This document shows positions 34,909 to 43,459 of a stretch of DNA of 64,000 nucleotides, piece after piece. The position numbers and the translations under genes were made by a program. Below the pieces are notes generated by a model. The model was not told where the DNA came from and did no database searches. It saw nothing but the letters and a program-made list of their open reading frames with translations. Source of the stretch: Clostridiales bacterium 38-18 (GTDB lineage: Bacteria > Bacillota > Clostridia > Peptostreptococcales > Acidaminobacteraceae); contig MKTL01000006.1 of NCBI GenBank assembly GCA_001897605.1, positions 549,132 through 613,131 on the forward strand. The letters run 5' to 3'. How positions within the stretch are numbered: the stretch's first letter is position 1; each line of letters begins with the position of its first letter.

Positions 34909-35892
34909 TTAAGAGCTTGCACTCGCTGCTGCACCTGCACTGGCTGCGGTTGTTGCCGCTATTATTGCAGCTGTCTGAGCTGCAATCAAAGCATCGATAG
35001 AAATACTTATCGTAAGCTTTGTTGCCTCTGATTTTAGCGTTTCATCTATCCATTGACTTGAAACCAGAGATGATGCTAGCATTACATTCATTCCTTTTCC
35101 TAGCCACTTAAACTTTTTAAGAGTTGAAAGGTATTTTGTGAGTTCAATCCACTCACTTACAATTGTCTCATCTTCAAAATAAATAAGTGCAATAATACCT
35201 AAAGTTGCATAATAGGTAGTTGGAATGTTAAGCTTTGCCTCCTTTAACTGCCATTTCATGTTGAAACATATTTCAACCAGTTCATCTATACTTCTATTAG
35301 ATAAAGCCAGTATATGTGACAGTCTTTGAAGCTCATTACCTTTATAAAAGCCTTTGATATTGAGCTTTTCATATGCTTCCTCAATCCTTCCAAGATCGAC
35401 CTCTGAAGCAGCTAAAAGCACACTCATGGAATAATCATCACCACTCGTTAAAAACGGATGATTTTTTTTCATTTGCTGATAAATATGCTGTGCCTTCTGA
35501 GCAAGCTGACTAGGAGCTTGCTCCTTAGAGGTTTTATATAGTGCATAGCTTGCAAGTGGTAGATACATGCCCGATTTGAATCCATTTTCCTTTAGTGTTG
35601 ACTCGCAGCTTCTGATCTGATGAAAAACACCATCGGTCGAATCGCTCTCCATGTGCATTAAGCCTGCGAGCATAAATCGATTAGAGCTCCTGAAGTTTGA
35701 AAAAATCCCAGTCTCCTTGTTAATCATATCTAAAGTATTTTTAAAGGTTTCTTTATTATATCTTTTATCATGCTCTGTATATAAAAGTGCAACAAAATGT
35801 TTGGTTAAATTATGCTCCCACATAAAGTCCTTTTCAATGGTTTTATATAGCTCTAGCATTTGATCTGCCTTGAATTTAAGTTCTGTTTTCAT
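34909..35892 (-). CDS. DUF4003-family protein with Ala/Ser-rich tail
   Basis: 327 residues, mostly helical. The sequence resembles the DUF4003 family of Firmicutes: helical repeats, an AGLMHMES segment near residue 75, and a C-terminal stretch rich in Ala, Thr and Ser (AAQTAAIIAATTAASAGAAA) ending in ASS. The function is unknown. The ATG at 35892 has TTGGAGG six bases upstream; a frame extending 13 codons further has no ribosome site. It stands alone between two other transcription units. Confidence 0.8.
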   Translation of the reverse strand: MKTELKFKADQMLELYKTIEKDFMWEHNLTKHFVALLYTEHDKRYNKETFKNTLDMINKETGIFSNFRSSNRFMLAGLMHMESDSTDGVFHQIRSCESTLKENGFKSGMYLPLASYALYKTSKEQAPSQLAQKAQHIYQQMKKNHPFLTSGDDYSMSVLLAASEVDLGRIEEAYEKLNIKGFYKGNELQRLSHILALSNRSIDELVEICFNMKWQLKEAKLNIPTTYYATLGIIALIYFEDETIVSEWIELTKYLSTLKKFKWLGKGMNVMLASSLVSSQWIDETLKSEATKLTISISIDALIAAQTAAIIAATTAASAGAAASASS

Positions 35893-35966
35893 ATAATCCT
35901 CCAATCTACTATACAGAGCATAACAACCCAACCTTCTTTTTCTCTAAAAGAATTATTAAAAAAGTA

Positions 35967-36989
35967 TTATTTTAATTCTCTAATTTTACTTTCATCGATT
36001 TCATTTAAGGCTGCGCAGCCAGTCATTAGCATGACATTTTCAAGCTCAGACTGCATGAGATCCACGTAGGCTTTAACCCCTTCACGATCGCCCCCATATA
36101 CAGCTGTAACAAATGGTCTTGCAATCAAAACAGCATCAGCACCTAAAGCAATTGCTTTAAATACATCGGTTCCCGAACGAACACCACCATCTATAAAAAT
36201 TTTCATTTTTCCTTTAACTGCATTTGCAATTTCAGGTAAAACATCCAAGGTTGCAGGCGTCTCATCGAGTACTCGACCGCCATGATTTGAGACGACAATG
36301 CCATAAGCACCTGCTTCAAGAGCTGCAATCGCACCCTTTACAGTCATAATACCTTTTACGATAAAGGGCTTATCAGTAGCACTTATTATTACTTTTAAGG
36401 TTTCGGTTGTCATAGGAAAAACTGGCTTTCCTTGTGCACCAAGGATTGACAAGCCTGCAGCATCGACATCCATTGCTATGGCAACCGCGTTTGCTGCTTC
36501 TGCTATTCTAATTTTTTCAATTACCTCATCTACTCTCCAGGGCTTTATAGTTGGTACACCAAACCCATCTTGAGCCTTAATTGCCACTGCCGTTCCTTCA
36601 AATACTTCAGACTTCACACCATCCCCAGTAAAGGCAATCGTACCTGCATTTTTACAGCCTTCAATAAGTGCTGTTGAATAACTAAGATCATCATATAGAT
36701 CACTGTAATGCATTTGAACCGCGCCAACAGGAGCAGCAAATACAGGCAGTTTAAATGTTTTGCCAAAAAAAGAACACTCCGTCGTCGGCTTAGTCACTTC
36801 ATGGAGCGTATCCATTTCAACACCGTATTTTCTAAACGCATTGTAATTTCTAACAAATCCGATGCCCGTACCCTTGCCACCTGGTCCAGGAATTACCCCT
36901 TTACAAGCTAAGCCATTGCAGCTTGGACATACCTTACAATGTGGTCCAATGTTTTCCTTTGCTTTTTTTACCATCTCTTGATAAGTCAT
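35967..36989 (-). CDS. FMN-dependent alpha-hydroxy-acid oxidase/dehydrogenase
   Basis: 340-residue TIM-barrel flavoprotein related to lactate oxidase and glycolate oxidase. The catalytic block VSNHGGRVLDETPATLDVLPEI (about 231-252), with histidine and arginine, and FIDGGVRSGTDVFKAIALGADAV for phosphate binding are intact. Unlike most members, the N-terminus has a cysteine cluster CKVCPSCNGLACKG (residues 18-31), seen in clostridial homologues and possibly metal-binding. The substrate may be L-lactate or another 2-hydroxy acid; in an anaerobe the electron acceptor need not be oxygen. Confidence 0.88.
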   Translation of the reverse strand: MTYQEMVKKAKENIGPHCKVCPSCNGLACKGVIPGPGGKGTGIGFVRNYNAFRKYGVEMDTLHEVTKPTTECSFFGKTFKLPVFAAPVGAVQMHYSDLYDDLSYSTALIEGCKNAGTIAFTGDGVKSEVFEGTAVAIKAQDGFGVPTIKPWRVDEVIEKIRIAEAANAVAIAMDVDAAGLSILGAQGKPVFPMTTETLKVIISATDKPFIVKGIMTVKGAIAALEAGAYGIVVSNHGGRVLDETPATLDVLPEIANAVKGKMKIFIDGGVRSGTDVFKAIALGADAVLIARPFVTAVYGGDREGVKAYVDLMQSELENVMLMTGCAALNEIDESKIRELK

Positions 36990-37021
36990 TTCATACCCCT
37001 TTATTTCTTTATTCTTTCTAC

Positions 37022-37050
37022 ATTATAAGCAAATCCTTTATCTATGGCAA
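37022..37050 (-). promoter_or_regulatory. Promoter of the alpha-hydroxy-acid oxidase gene
   Basis: Minus strand TTGCCA (37045-37050) and TATAAT (37022-37027), spacer 17, about 35 bases before the start codon. Confidence 0.8.
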
Positions 37051-37146
37051 CCTTGTTAAACTTCTATAATCTAGTAGACGAATGACTCAGTTCAAGGTAA
37101 AATAGGTTTAGTTAAAAGCAAACAAAATACAATTATGGAGTAACTC

Positions 37147-38775
37147 ATGAAAAAAAGCAGAATCGTATTATCAATCGCACTTATCTTAATCATTTGTCTC
37201 GGTGCGTTTTACATTTATAAAATCAACGTATTTGAATCCTCAAATCTCAAATCAGTAGATATTAGAACCGGTAATTTTGAAACACCGAATGTATTTGAGA
37301 CTGACACAAAAACGACTACAATGCTCTTTAACAGTATTACAAGTCTTGATGAAACTGAGTTAATTATAAATGATCTCGATATAAGAATGAAGTTTCAAAT
37401 GATTTTGCTTAACAACTGGAATCTCGTTAGAACCTATCACGTGTATTTTGACGAATCAAACGAGGTTTTTTTGACCATTGATAACAGCAAGACGCTTTAT
37501 CGCGTTACAGACCCTACCTTCTTCTACAGCTATGACGGCTTTGATGCTTTATACGATGCACAGCTTCCACCAGAAATGACGATCACACTAAATCAATCAG
37601 AGCTTTCATTTGAACAAAATGAAATCAATTGGAAATATAAAAAGCTTAACGATGATTGGTACAACTATCATATAGATGCAAAATCAGTAAGTGTTGAGTC
37701 CACGGAGATACCTACAGTCACTTCAAACGACGATATTCTTGGCGTCAATCTACCTAAGCTACCAAACGAAGCTCAGCTTCGAATTTTAGATACGACTGAT
37801 AACAGCCTAGCTTTCGAGGGCGTTGTAAATGTTAGACAGCTACCTTTTCCTGATTATGATGGAACGTTCAAGTACGAGTTAAAGCTGGATTGGGAAAATG
37901 CATCACAAGGCTTTAGTGGTGACACAGCGGTTTCCTTTAACGTTAGCATCGATCTTCCAGATGTGTTTACAGTTTCTAAGGAAATAGTAAAGCAGGGTGA
38001 TTTATTGGTAGTAACTGCTTATCATGTCAATGACATCGATAAAATCATAGTGGATCAAAATTTAATGGAGAAATTCACATGGTTTAAAACAGGTCATATA
38101 TATAGAGGTTACTTCCCAACGAATTACAACACTAAGCTTATGAAGTATAAGGTCTCATTTACCAATACAGAATCCGAAGAGGTTACTTCAGTTGAGATTG
38201 AGGTTGTCGGTCGAGATTTCGTTGTTCAAAATTTAACCGTTGACCCGAACGTGCAGACCAGTACGCAGAGTGATGCAGGCTATAAAGAATATCGAGAAAT
38301 TTTTAATCCATCGAGAGACGTAAGTGCTCCTGAAAGATATTACTCCGAGCCGTTTATACTGCCAACACTGGGTAGACTGAATGCTGAATTTGGTGAAACG
38401 AGAAGCATCAATGGCGTCCCTACCCAATATCGACACGGCGGTATAGATATAGGCGCAGCAAGGGGTAGCGATGTACTAGCAACCAATACTGGCAAAGTCG
38501 TTTTGGCTCAATTACTCATACTGACTGGAAACACGGTCATCATCGATCACGGTGAAGGGCTTTTCAGTATTTATGAGCATCTTGATTCACTTTCTACTAC
38601 GCAAGGAGAAATTGTAGAACGTGGACAAGTTATTGGACAGGTTGGTTCAACTGGCTTTTCAACTGGACCGCATTTACATTTTTCTATGTCCTATTATAGA
38701 ACTGAGCTAGAGCCTGGATATTTCTTGTACGGTGAACCGATTACTAAGGAAAATTATACGACATTGATGAAATAA
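37147..38775 (+). CDS. Membrane-anchored M23 (LytM) metallopeptidase
   Basis: 542 residues: an N-terminal membrane anchor or signal (about 5-24), a long beta-rich extracellular region (about 40-370) of unknown fold, and a C-terminal LytM domain. Zinc and catalytic residues are present: H430 and D434 in HGGIDIG, H478 in YEHLDS, and H509/H511 in HLHF. It should cut peptide crosslinks of peptidoglycan outside the cell. The large N-terminal region may hold the enzyme at its site or regulate it. A single-gene unit. Confidence 0.9.
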   Translation: MKKSRIVLSIALILIICLGAFYIYKINVFESSNLKSVDIRTGNFETPNVFETDTKTTTMLFNSITSLDETELIINDLDIRMKFQMILLNNWNLVRTYHVYFDESNEVFLTIDNSKTLYRVTDPTFFYSYDGFDALYDAQLPPEMTITLNQSELSFEQNEINWKYKKLNDDWYNYHIDAKSVSVESTEIPTVTSNDDILGVNLPKLPNEAQLRILDTTDNSLAFEGVVNVRQLPFPDYDGTFKYELKLDWENASQGFSGDTAVSFNVSIDLPDVFTVSKEIVKQGDLLVVTAYHVNDIDKIIVDQNLMEKFTWFKTGHIYRGYFPTNYNTKLMKYKVSFTNTESEEVTSVEIEVVGRDFVVQNLTVDPNVQTSTQSDAGYKEYREIFNPSRDVSAPERYYSEPFILPTLGRLNAEFGETRSINGVPTQYRHGGIDIGAARGSDVLATNTGKVVLAQLLILTGNTVIIDHGEGLFSIYEHLDSLSTTQGEIVERGQVIGQVGSTGFSTGPHLHFSMSYYRTELEPGYFLYGEPITKENYTTLMK

Positions 38776-38789
38776 GATATAAAAAAACA

Positions 38790-38835
38790 AAAGTAAAGCT
38801 GCTATCAAAAGGTAAGATAGCAGCTTTACTTTTTT
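38790..38835. terminator. Terminator between M23 and deoxynucleoside kinase genes
   Basis: Hairpin AAAGTAAAGCTGCTATC / GATAGCAGCTTTACTTT with A and T runs at its ends, between two convergent genes. Confidence 0.9.
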
Positions 38836-38871
38836 ATTATTGATCTAGTGTTTATTATCATTCGTTTATTT

Positions 38872-39567
38872 CTATAAAAAAGGCTTTATGGCTTCAAGTA
38901 TTTGATTTTTTACGTCTTCCTTAACGTTTCCATTTTCATCAACTGCAGAATCATTTAAGTCAAATCTAACCTTAGGACAAAGATTAAACTGCTCAAACCA
39001 GAGCTCGTAGTTACGTCTCAAATCCTCCATGTAGTCTCTAGGTATAAGATCGCCCTCTGTTGAACGCGCTCTTCTATTGATACGGTCCATCGCAGTATCT
39101 ACGGTTACATCAATATAAATTAATACCTGTGGTGGCTTTATATGCGCCAACATGTTATGAAGTAAATCCCTATAGATTGTAAACTCATCCTTCGTCATTT
39201 GTCCTCTCTCGTGGATGGTCTTTGCAAAGATTTCATCACCATAAATTGAACGATCTAATATCGCATAATTGCCTTCACTTTCGATTCTCTTCAAATCCTT
39301 AAATCGATCATTTAAAAACATAACTTGAATAATAGCACTCCATCTCGTCTGATCTGCATAGAAAAGATCGAGCATTCTTTGAGCAAGTGAGTCCTTCCCA
39401 TCATCTTTTAATTCCTCATATAAAGGGATATTCAAACACTCACTTAAGAATGTTCCAACTGTACTTTTTCCAGCACCTATTATGCCATCTATCACTATAG
39501 CCATGTTTCTACTTGCTCCTTTATCATAATAATTTTCAACGTTTGTACAGGTATATGCGATTGCCAT
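38872..39567 (-). CDS. Deoxynucleoside kinase (dGK/dAK/dCK family)
   Basis: P-loop kinase phosphorylating deoxynucleosides in salvage. Visible: the P-loop GIIGAGKST, the DRS motif (ILDRSIYGDEIF) and the lid arginines INRRARSTEG. Two starts are possible. The one given follows mnmA directly with AGGAG five bases upstream and gives a 21-residue extension with no family match; an internal ATG at 39504, with AAAGGAG 11 bases upstream, gives 210 residues, the usual length. Specificity for dG, dA or dC is not decided by the sequence. Last gene of the desulfurase-mnmA operon. Confidence 0.88.
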   Translation of the reverse strand: MAIAYTCTNVENYYDKGASRNMAIVIDGIIGAGKSTVGTFLSECLNIPLYEELKDDGKDSLAQRMLDLFYADQTRWSAIIQVMFLNDRFKDLKRIESEGNYAILDRSIYGDEIFAKTIHERGQMTKDEFTIYRDLLHNMLAHIKPPQVLIYIDVTVDTAMDRINRRARSTEGDLIPRDYMEDLRRNYELWFEQFNLCPKVRFDLNDSAVDENGNVKEDVKNQILEAIKPFL

Positions 39568-39578
39568 TGTCACTCCTA

Positions 39579-40673
39579 TTATTTTCTAATGATAGTTCCC
39601 CCACCAACTAATAACTCTCCCTTATAAAAAACAACTGCTTGTCCAGGTGTTACAGCTCTTTGCGGCTCTTCAAAGGCAACCTCAAGTAGCTCGCCATGCC
39701 TTGTAATTGTACAAGGAGCGGTCTTTGCACTGTATCTAATTTTGGCTTCACAGCTATAAGGTGCGTTTATATCGTCAAATGGAATAAAATTAACGTCCTT
39801 TGCCCAAAGTGTTGATTTGAACACAGCATCCCCTTCACCCAATACCACCTTGTTAAAATCAGGATCGATGTCAACAACATACATGGGTTTACCAAAGGTT
39901 AGACCCAGCCCCTTCCTTTGACCGACAGTATAATTAACAATCCCTTGGTGTTTGCCTAGTGTGTTTCCTTCTGTATCTACAAATACACCTGGGACGATAT
40001 CAAAATTGCCATTTCTTTTGAGAAAACCGACATAATCCTGATCTGGAACGAAACAAATTTCCTGACTATCTGATTTTCTCGACATCTGTACATCAAATTG
40101 TGCAGCAATTGCCCTAACATCCTCTTTTGACTGAAACTCTGAGAGAGGCATTAGAATATGCTTCAATTGCTCTTGAGTAAGATTATATAAGGCATAGGTT
40201 TGATCCTTCGCTACAGCACTTGCTTTTTCGACGATATAACGGTCTAATGCTTCATCATAACTAATTTTCGCGTAATGACCTGTCGCTACGTAATATGCTC
40301 CTAATTGATGTGCTTTTTCCAAGAGCGCTTCAAACTTAACATACTTGTTACAGGCAATACACGGATTAGGTGTTTCACCTTTTTGGTACGCGTCTATAAA
40401 GTAATCAACAACGGTTTCCTTAAATACGCCTTTAAAATCCAATGCATAAAATGGGATACCAATTTGTTCGCAAACGCGCCTAGCATCCTCTACAGACGAT
40501 AAACTACAACAGCCACCATCTTTTAAAAGATGCGCGTCTTCTAAAAAATCATCCTGCCATAATCTCATATTTACGCCAATAACCTCATAGCCCATTTGCT
40601 TGAGTTGATAAGCAGCAACTGTACTGTCCACACCACCACTCATCCCAACGACGACTCTATTTTTATTTAACAT
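39579..40673 (-). CDS. mnmA: tRNA 2-thiouridylase MnmA (TrmU)
   Basis: 364-residue enzyme that puts sulfur on U34 of tRNA-Lys, -Glu and -Gln. The ATP-pyrophosphatase loop GMSGGVDS (10-17), the first catalytic cysteine C105 in NPCIACN and the second C207 in SQEICFVPDQ are intact, followed by the MnmA C-terminal barrel. The sulfur donor is a cysteine desulfurase, and one lies just upstream, four bases away. This linkage is common in Firmicutes lacking a full Tus relay. Confidence 0.98.
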   Translation of the reverse strand: MLNKNRVVVGMSGGVDSTVAAYQLKQMGYEVIGVNMRLWQDDFLEDAHLLKDGGCCSLSSVEDARRVCEQIGIPFYALDFKGVFKETVVDYFIDAYQKGETPNPCIACNKYVKFEALLEKAHQLGAYYVATGHYAKISYDEALDRYIVEKASAVAKDQTYALYNLTQEQLKHILMPLSEFQSKEDVRAIAAQFDVQMSRKSDSQEICFVPDQDYVGFLKRNGNFDIVPGVFVDTEGNTLGKHQGIVNYTVGQRKGLGLTFGKPMYVVDIDPDFNKVVLGEGDAVFKSTLWAKDVNFIPFDDINAPYSCEAKIRYSAKTAPCTITRHGELLEVAFEEPQRAVTPGQAVVFYKGELLVGGGTIIRK

Positions 40674-40677
40674 ATTA

Positions 40678-41757
40678 TTATCCTTTCAACATTACCTTTG
40701 TTTGCTCTATCACATACTCAATATCCGCTTCTGTCGTTAGATCTCCAATAGAGAATCGGACGCATTTTTTTGCATCTTTTTCACTTAATCCGATAGCCTT
40801 AATCACGTGAGACGCATTTAAGGCACCAGAGCTACATGCGGATCCACTAGATATTGCAATCCCTTTAAAATCGTAATTAATTACCAAGCTATCGCCATCT
40901 ATCATCGGAAAATAAACATTTAAAATTCCCGGGTGGGCGTCTAATGAAAGCGGATCGCCCAATACCTTTAGTCCTATCTCAAGTGCCTCAAGACCTTCTA
41001 TCAGCTTTAACTTTAACGCCCTTCTATGCTTACAGCTTAATGCTAAACGCTCTGTTGATAGCTCTAAAGCTTTTTCAAACCCTATAAGATATGGCAGGTT
41101 AATGCATCCTGAACTGAGTATTGCATCATACCACCAAGGGTCTTTGACATATAATGCCCCTATTCCCTTTGGTGCATAGATCTTATGTGCAGAAAATGAT
41201 GCAGCGTCCACTCCCAGCAATCCCAGATCAATTTTTGTGCTTCCTAAAGCTTGAACCGCATCGACGTGAAAGAGTGTCGGATGATCCATTAATCTTTCTG
41301 ATATTTGCTCAATCGGCTGTCGAGTTCCAATTTCATTATTCATCATCATGACTGTAACCAATGCCGTATCAGGTGTATAGATTGCATCAAATTCAGCCAT
41401 ATCCAATACACCATTGCATTTCACCGGAACAAGCTGTACATCAAAGCCCTCTGATGCCAATCTCTCTAAAGTTTTATAAATAGCTGCATGCTCGATTGTA
41501 GAGGCAATAATTTTTTGACCATAGCCTCTCAATCTTTGAAAATAGGCAGCCTGTAAAATGAAATCACAATCTGAGGTCGTTCCACCACCATTAAAAAAAA
41601 CACGTCCTTTAGGCGCGTTCAAGACTTTTAAAAAATGGGATTCGATTTTTTCTATCTGAGAACGCTCAGGTACCTCTTGAAAATAAGGTAACATCGCTTC
41701 AACTACCTCCTGCTTCACAGGTGTAGTTGCCGCATAATCTAAATATATTCGTTTCAT
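40678..41757 (-). CDS. Cysteine desulfurase (NifS/IscS-like), divergent and shortened
   Basis: 359-residue PLP enzyme supplying sulfur from cysteine, most likely to the adjacent MnmA. Kept: H90, D166 and Q169 of DAVQALG, the PLP lysine K192 in SAHKIYAPKG, and the active-site cysteine C308 in SGSACSSG. Missing: the NPSS-type segment after the first strand (residues 26-40 read FQEVPERSQIEKIES) and the GGGQERGLRSGTENV block, replaced by a short SSGCINLPYLIGF (215-227). The latter normally contributes phosphate and substrate contacts across the dimer. The frame is otherwise whole, so this looks like a specialised form, not a pseudogene. Confidence 0.88.
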   Translation of the reverse strand: MKRIYLDYAATTPVKQEVVEAMLPYFQEVPERSQIEKIESHFLKVLNAPKGRVFFNGGGTTSDCDFILQAAYFQRLRGYGQKIIASTIEHAAIYKTLERLASEGFDVQLVPVKCNGVLDMAEFDAIYTPDTALVTVMMMNNEIGTRQPIEQISERLMDHPTLFHVDAVQALGSTKIDLGLLGVDAASFSAHKIYAPKGIGALYVKDPWWYDAILSSGCINLPYLIGFEKALELSTERLALSCKHRRALKLKLIEGLEALEIGLKVLGDPLSLDAHPGILNVYFPMIDGDSLVINYDFKGIAISSGSACSSGALNASHVIKAIGLSEKDAKKCVRFSIGDLTTEADIEYVIEQTKVMLKG

Positions 41758-41803
41758 TGAATTCTCTTTCCTATAAAAATGACAGCCTTAAAATACAGTT
41801 CCT

Positions 41804-41832
41804 ATTATAACATAATCCCCTATTTTTAGACA
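41804..41832 (-). promoter_or_regulatory. Promoter of the desulfurase-mnmA-kinase operon
   Basis: Extended -10 TGTTATAAT (TATAAT at 41804-41809) on the minus strand. The -35 position (TGTCTA, 41827-41832) is weak, as is usual with an extended -10. Confidence 0.65.
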
Positions 41833-41863
41833 GAAAAAATGGATGCTGGCGATGCATCCATTT
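41832..41863 (-). terminator. Orphan intrinsic terminator upstream of the desulfurase gene
   Basis: Minus-strand stem AAATGGATGC / GCATCCATTT with a 7-base loop, then TTTTTT. No gene ends here on either strand, so some short transcript must end at it. Confidence 0.8.
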
Positions 41864-41936
41864 CTTTAGAGGTATTCAATAAAGTTTACGTTTTGGGGTA
41901 CCTACTACTTTTAAGGGTAATAAGAAGTTAAGGTGT
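41834..41936 (-). ncRNA. Candidate Fur-linked small RNA (about 100 nt)
   Basis: The stretch between the Fur box and the orphan terminator has no ATG-led frame on the minus strand. A TATACT (41941-41946) stands at -10 distance from the proposed start near 41935, but the -35 sequence is poor and overlaps the Fur box. The RNA would have unpaired pyrimidine-rich segments (ACCTTAACTTCTTATTACCC, GTACCCC, ACCTC) able to pair with ribosome sites, ending in the terminator hairpin. Entirely inferred from sequence. Confidence 0.4.
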
Positions 41937-41958
41937 TACGAGTATAAGGAGTTTTTAT

Positions 41959-41973
41959 TGATAATGATTATCA
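41959..41973. promoter_or_regulatory. Fur box, perfect 7-1-7 inverted repeat
   Basis: TGATAATGATTATCA matches the 7-1-7 consensus TGATAAT-N-ATTATCA at every position. It lies 201 bases from the desulfurase start and 126 bases from the plus-strand gene at 42099; neither promoter is close enough for it to be certain which is controlled. PerR and Zur boxes share this form, so another Fur-family regulator is possible. Confidence 0.8.
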
Positions 41974-42098
41974 ATTTCATGTACTTAATATACCATGCTT
42001 TTTTATATCTGTAAATACTTTTTTAAAAAAATATTTTATATTTTTTAGATTATGTTACTATAGAATAAATATAGGTCGCAATTAAACATGGAGAATGC

Positions 42099-43400
42099 AT
42101 GAACGAACTCATTTTGACGCTAAAAGCATATATCATCTTATCCTTTCAAGACTTGGTAAGAATTAAATCCAACATTCAAAATAAATATGCTCAGTTAGAT
42201 TCAAAGGAACGTGCTGAAATTCTTTCTTTAGCAGTGCATACTTTACTTGAAAAGCATCTTGAAGGTGTTGATGAATTAAACCGGGAGCTCATTAAAATTA
42301 AGATTCTATCAAATACACTTGCGAACCACATCTATGACATTTCAAGACATGATATCTTTGAGTCCATTCTGCAATTAGATATTGATGCAACCAAACGCAT
42401 TGATTTAGCAGAAAGTTGGTTATATGAATCCGTTAAAATTCCCGTTCCAAGATGGGCAATTGCAGATTACTTGATTGAGCATTATCATTTCACTTCAGAT
42501 ATTGAGTCTTTTAGAAGCTCAAATATTGAGTCTTTTAGAAGCTCAAATCAAGTCATATCCCAACCAACTACTAAGGACAGTTTTCCCTCATACGACGATT
42601 TAGAGGTCAAGTGGCGCCAAAATATTAGAGAAAATATCAAATATACGTTTAATTATGAATCCCTTAATCGGTTTATTGCTAGACATTTTACCATTTTTTT
42701 GATCATCGTTCTACTTGCTATTTCTGGAACGTTTATTGCCTATCTTCTCAACCGATCACAGGAGCTCGATACCCATATTCAAATCACGGGTCAAATGGAT
42801 TATCTACATTACCATGGCATCTCTTCGCTTAGTGAGGTTTATCTGATTAGTGAATACGATGGCGTCAGTAAGCTTCAAACCGATAGCAGTCAAAAAAGTA
42901 AGCTAATAGAGCTAAGTGTTTCAAAAGAGATATTTCCCTTTGGTCTTGTGACACAACGTCAGCTTTTTCAATATCAGCCAATCAATATTTTCGAAATAAA
43001 AAAGTACATTCAGGGCTCAAGAAATGGTCTAATCGGTGAAGCTGAATATTTTAATGTTCTCATGAGAAAGGCATATCAAAATAATATTGATCCGCTTCTT
43101 CTTTTGGCGATTATCGGTCAGGAGCAGTCCTTTATCCCCGCATCACACGGTGAAAAAACGTTGATTATCAATAACCCCTTTAATGTCTTTCATAGCTGGA
43201 CGGAATACAATATTTCTCTTGAGGACAGCACTCAAATAGCAATTAATACCATCAATTCACGACTATCAAGGGCAAGTAAAGAAGTACAGCCCTTTGATTG
43301 GCTAAATCTCACCTATGCTGAGGATACCAACTGGTCAAACGGTGTAAGACTAATCTACATCCACTTATCCGAGCTAGGAAAACTTGATTTCAATGAATAA
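42099..43400 (+). CDS. Membrane-anchored lysozyme-like (transglycosylase-fold) protein
   Basis: 433 residues. The N-terminal half is helical and has no signal peptide; one membrane segment lies at about 194-214 and the C-terminal half is outside. That half contains a lysozyme-like domain (about 320-425) with NNIDPLLLLAIIGQEQSFIPA, where E342 fits the catalytic glutamate, and NNPFNVFHSW...AINTINSRL, as in transglycosylases and glucosaminidases. Residues 134-149 hold two perfect copies of an 8-residue unit (IESFRSSN), coded by a 24-bp exact tandem repeat. It may link a cytoplasmic signal to wall cleavage; that is inference. Confidence 0.75.
   Translation: MNELILTLKAYIILSFQDLVRIKSNIQNKYAQLDSKERAEILSLAVHTLLEKHLEGVDELNRELIKIKILSNTLANHIYDISRHDIFESILQLDIDATKRIDLAESWLYESVKIPVPRWAIADYLIEHYHFTSDIESFRSSNIESFRSSNQVISQPTTKDSFPSYDDLEVKWRQNIRENIKYTFNYESLNRFIARHFTIFLIIVLLAISGTFIAYLLNRSQELDTHIQITGQMDYLHYHGISSLSEVYLISEYDGVSKLQTDSSQKSKLIELSVSKEIFPFGLVTQRQLFQYQPINIFEIKKYIQGSRNGLIGEAEYFNVLMRKAYQNNIDPLLLLAIIGQEQSFIPASHGEKTLIINNPFNVFHSWTEYNISLEDSTQIAINTINSRLSRASKEVQPFDWLNLTYAEDTNWSNGVRLIYIHLSELGKLDFNE
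42499..42546 (+). repeat. 24-bp perfect tandem duplication within a coding region
   Basis: Two adjacent identical 24-bp units (42499-42522 and 42523-42546) encode the repeated octapeptide. The length is a multiple of three, so copy-number change would keep the frame. Confidence 0.95.
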
Positions 43401-43459
43401 AATACATGATAAGGGGTATGATATCGACACGCGTCAGAATTGAAAGGAGTGTGATATTT

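Larger units (their letters stand above)
41758..42098. other. Intergenic stretch with Fur box, possible sRNA and promoters
   Basis: No open frame with a ribosome site. In order it holds the desulfurase promoter, a strong minus-strand terminator, about 70 bases of unassigned sequence, a Fur box, and an AT-rich region leading to the plus-strand gene at 42099. Confidence 0.7.

Noticed and set aside
37065-37070. TATAAT as promoter of the M23 peptidase gene
   Set aside because: No acceptable -35 lies at 16-18 bases; the sequence upstream belongs to the divergent promoter of the oxidase gene. The M23 promoter remains unassigned.
40678-41757. Desulfurase as a pseudogene
   Set aside because: The frame is unbroken, the PLP lysine and active-site cysteine are present, and promoter and operon structure are intact.
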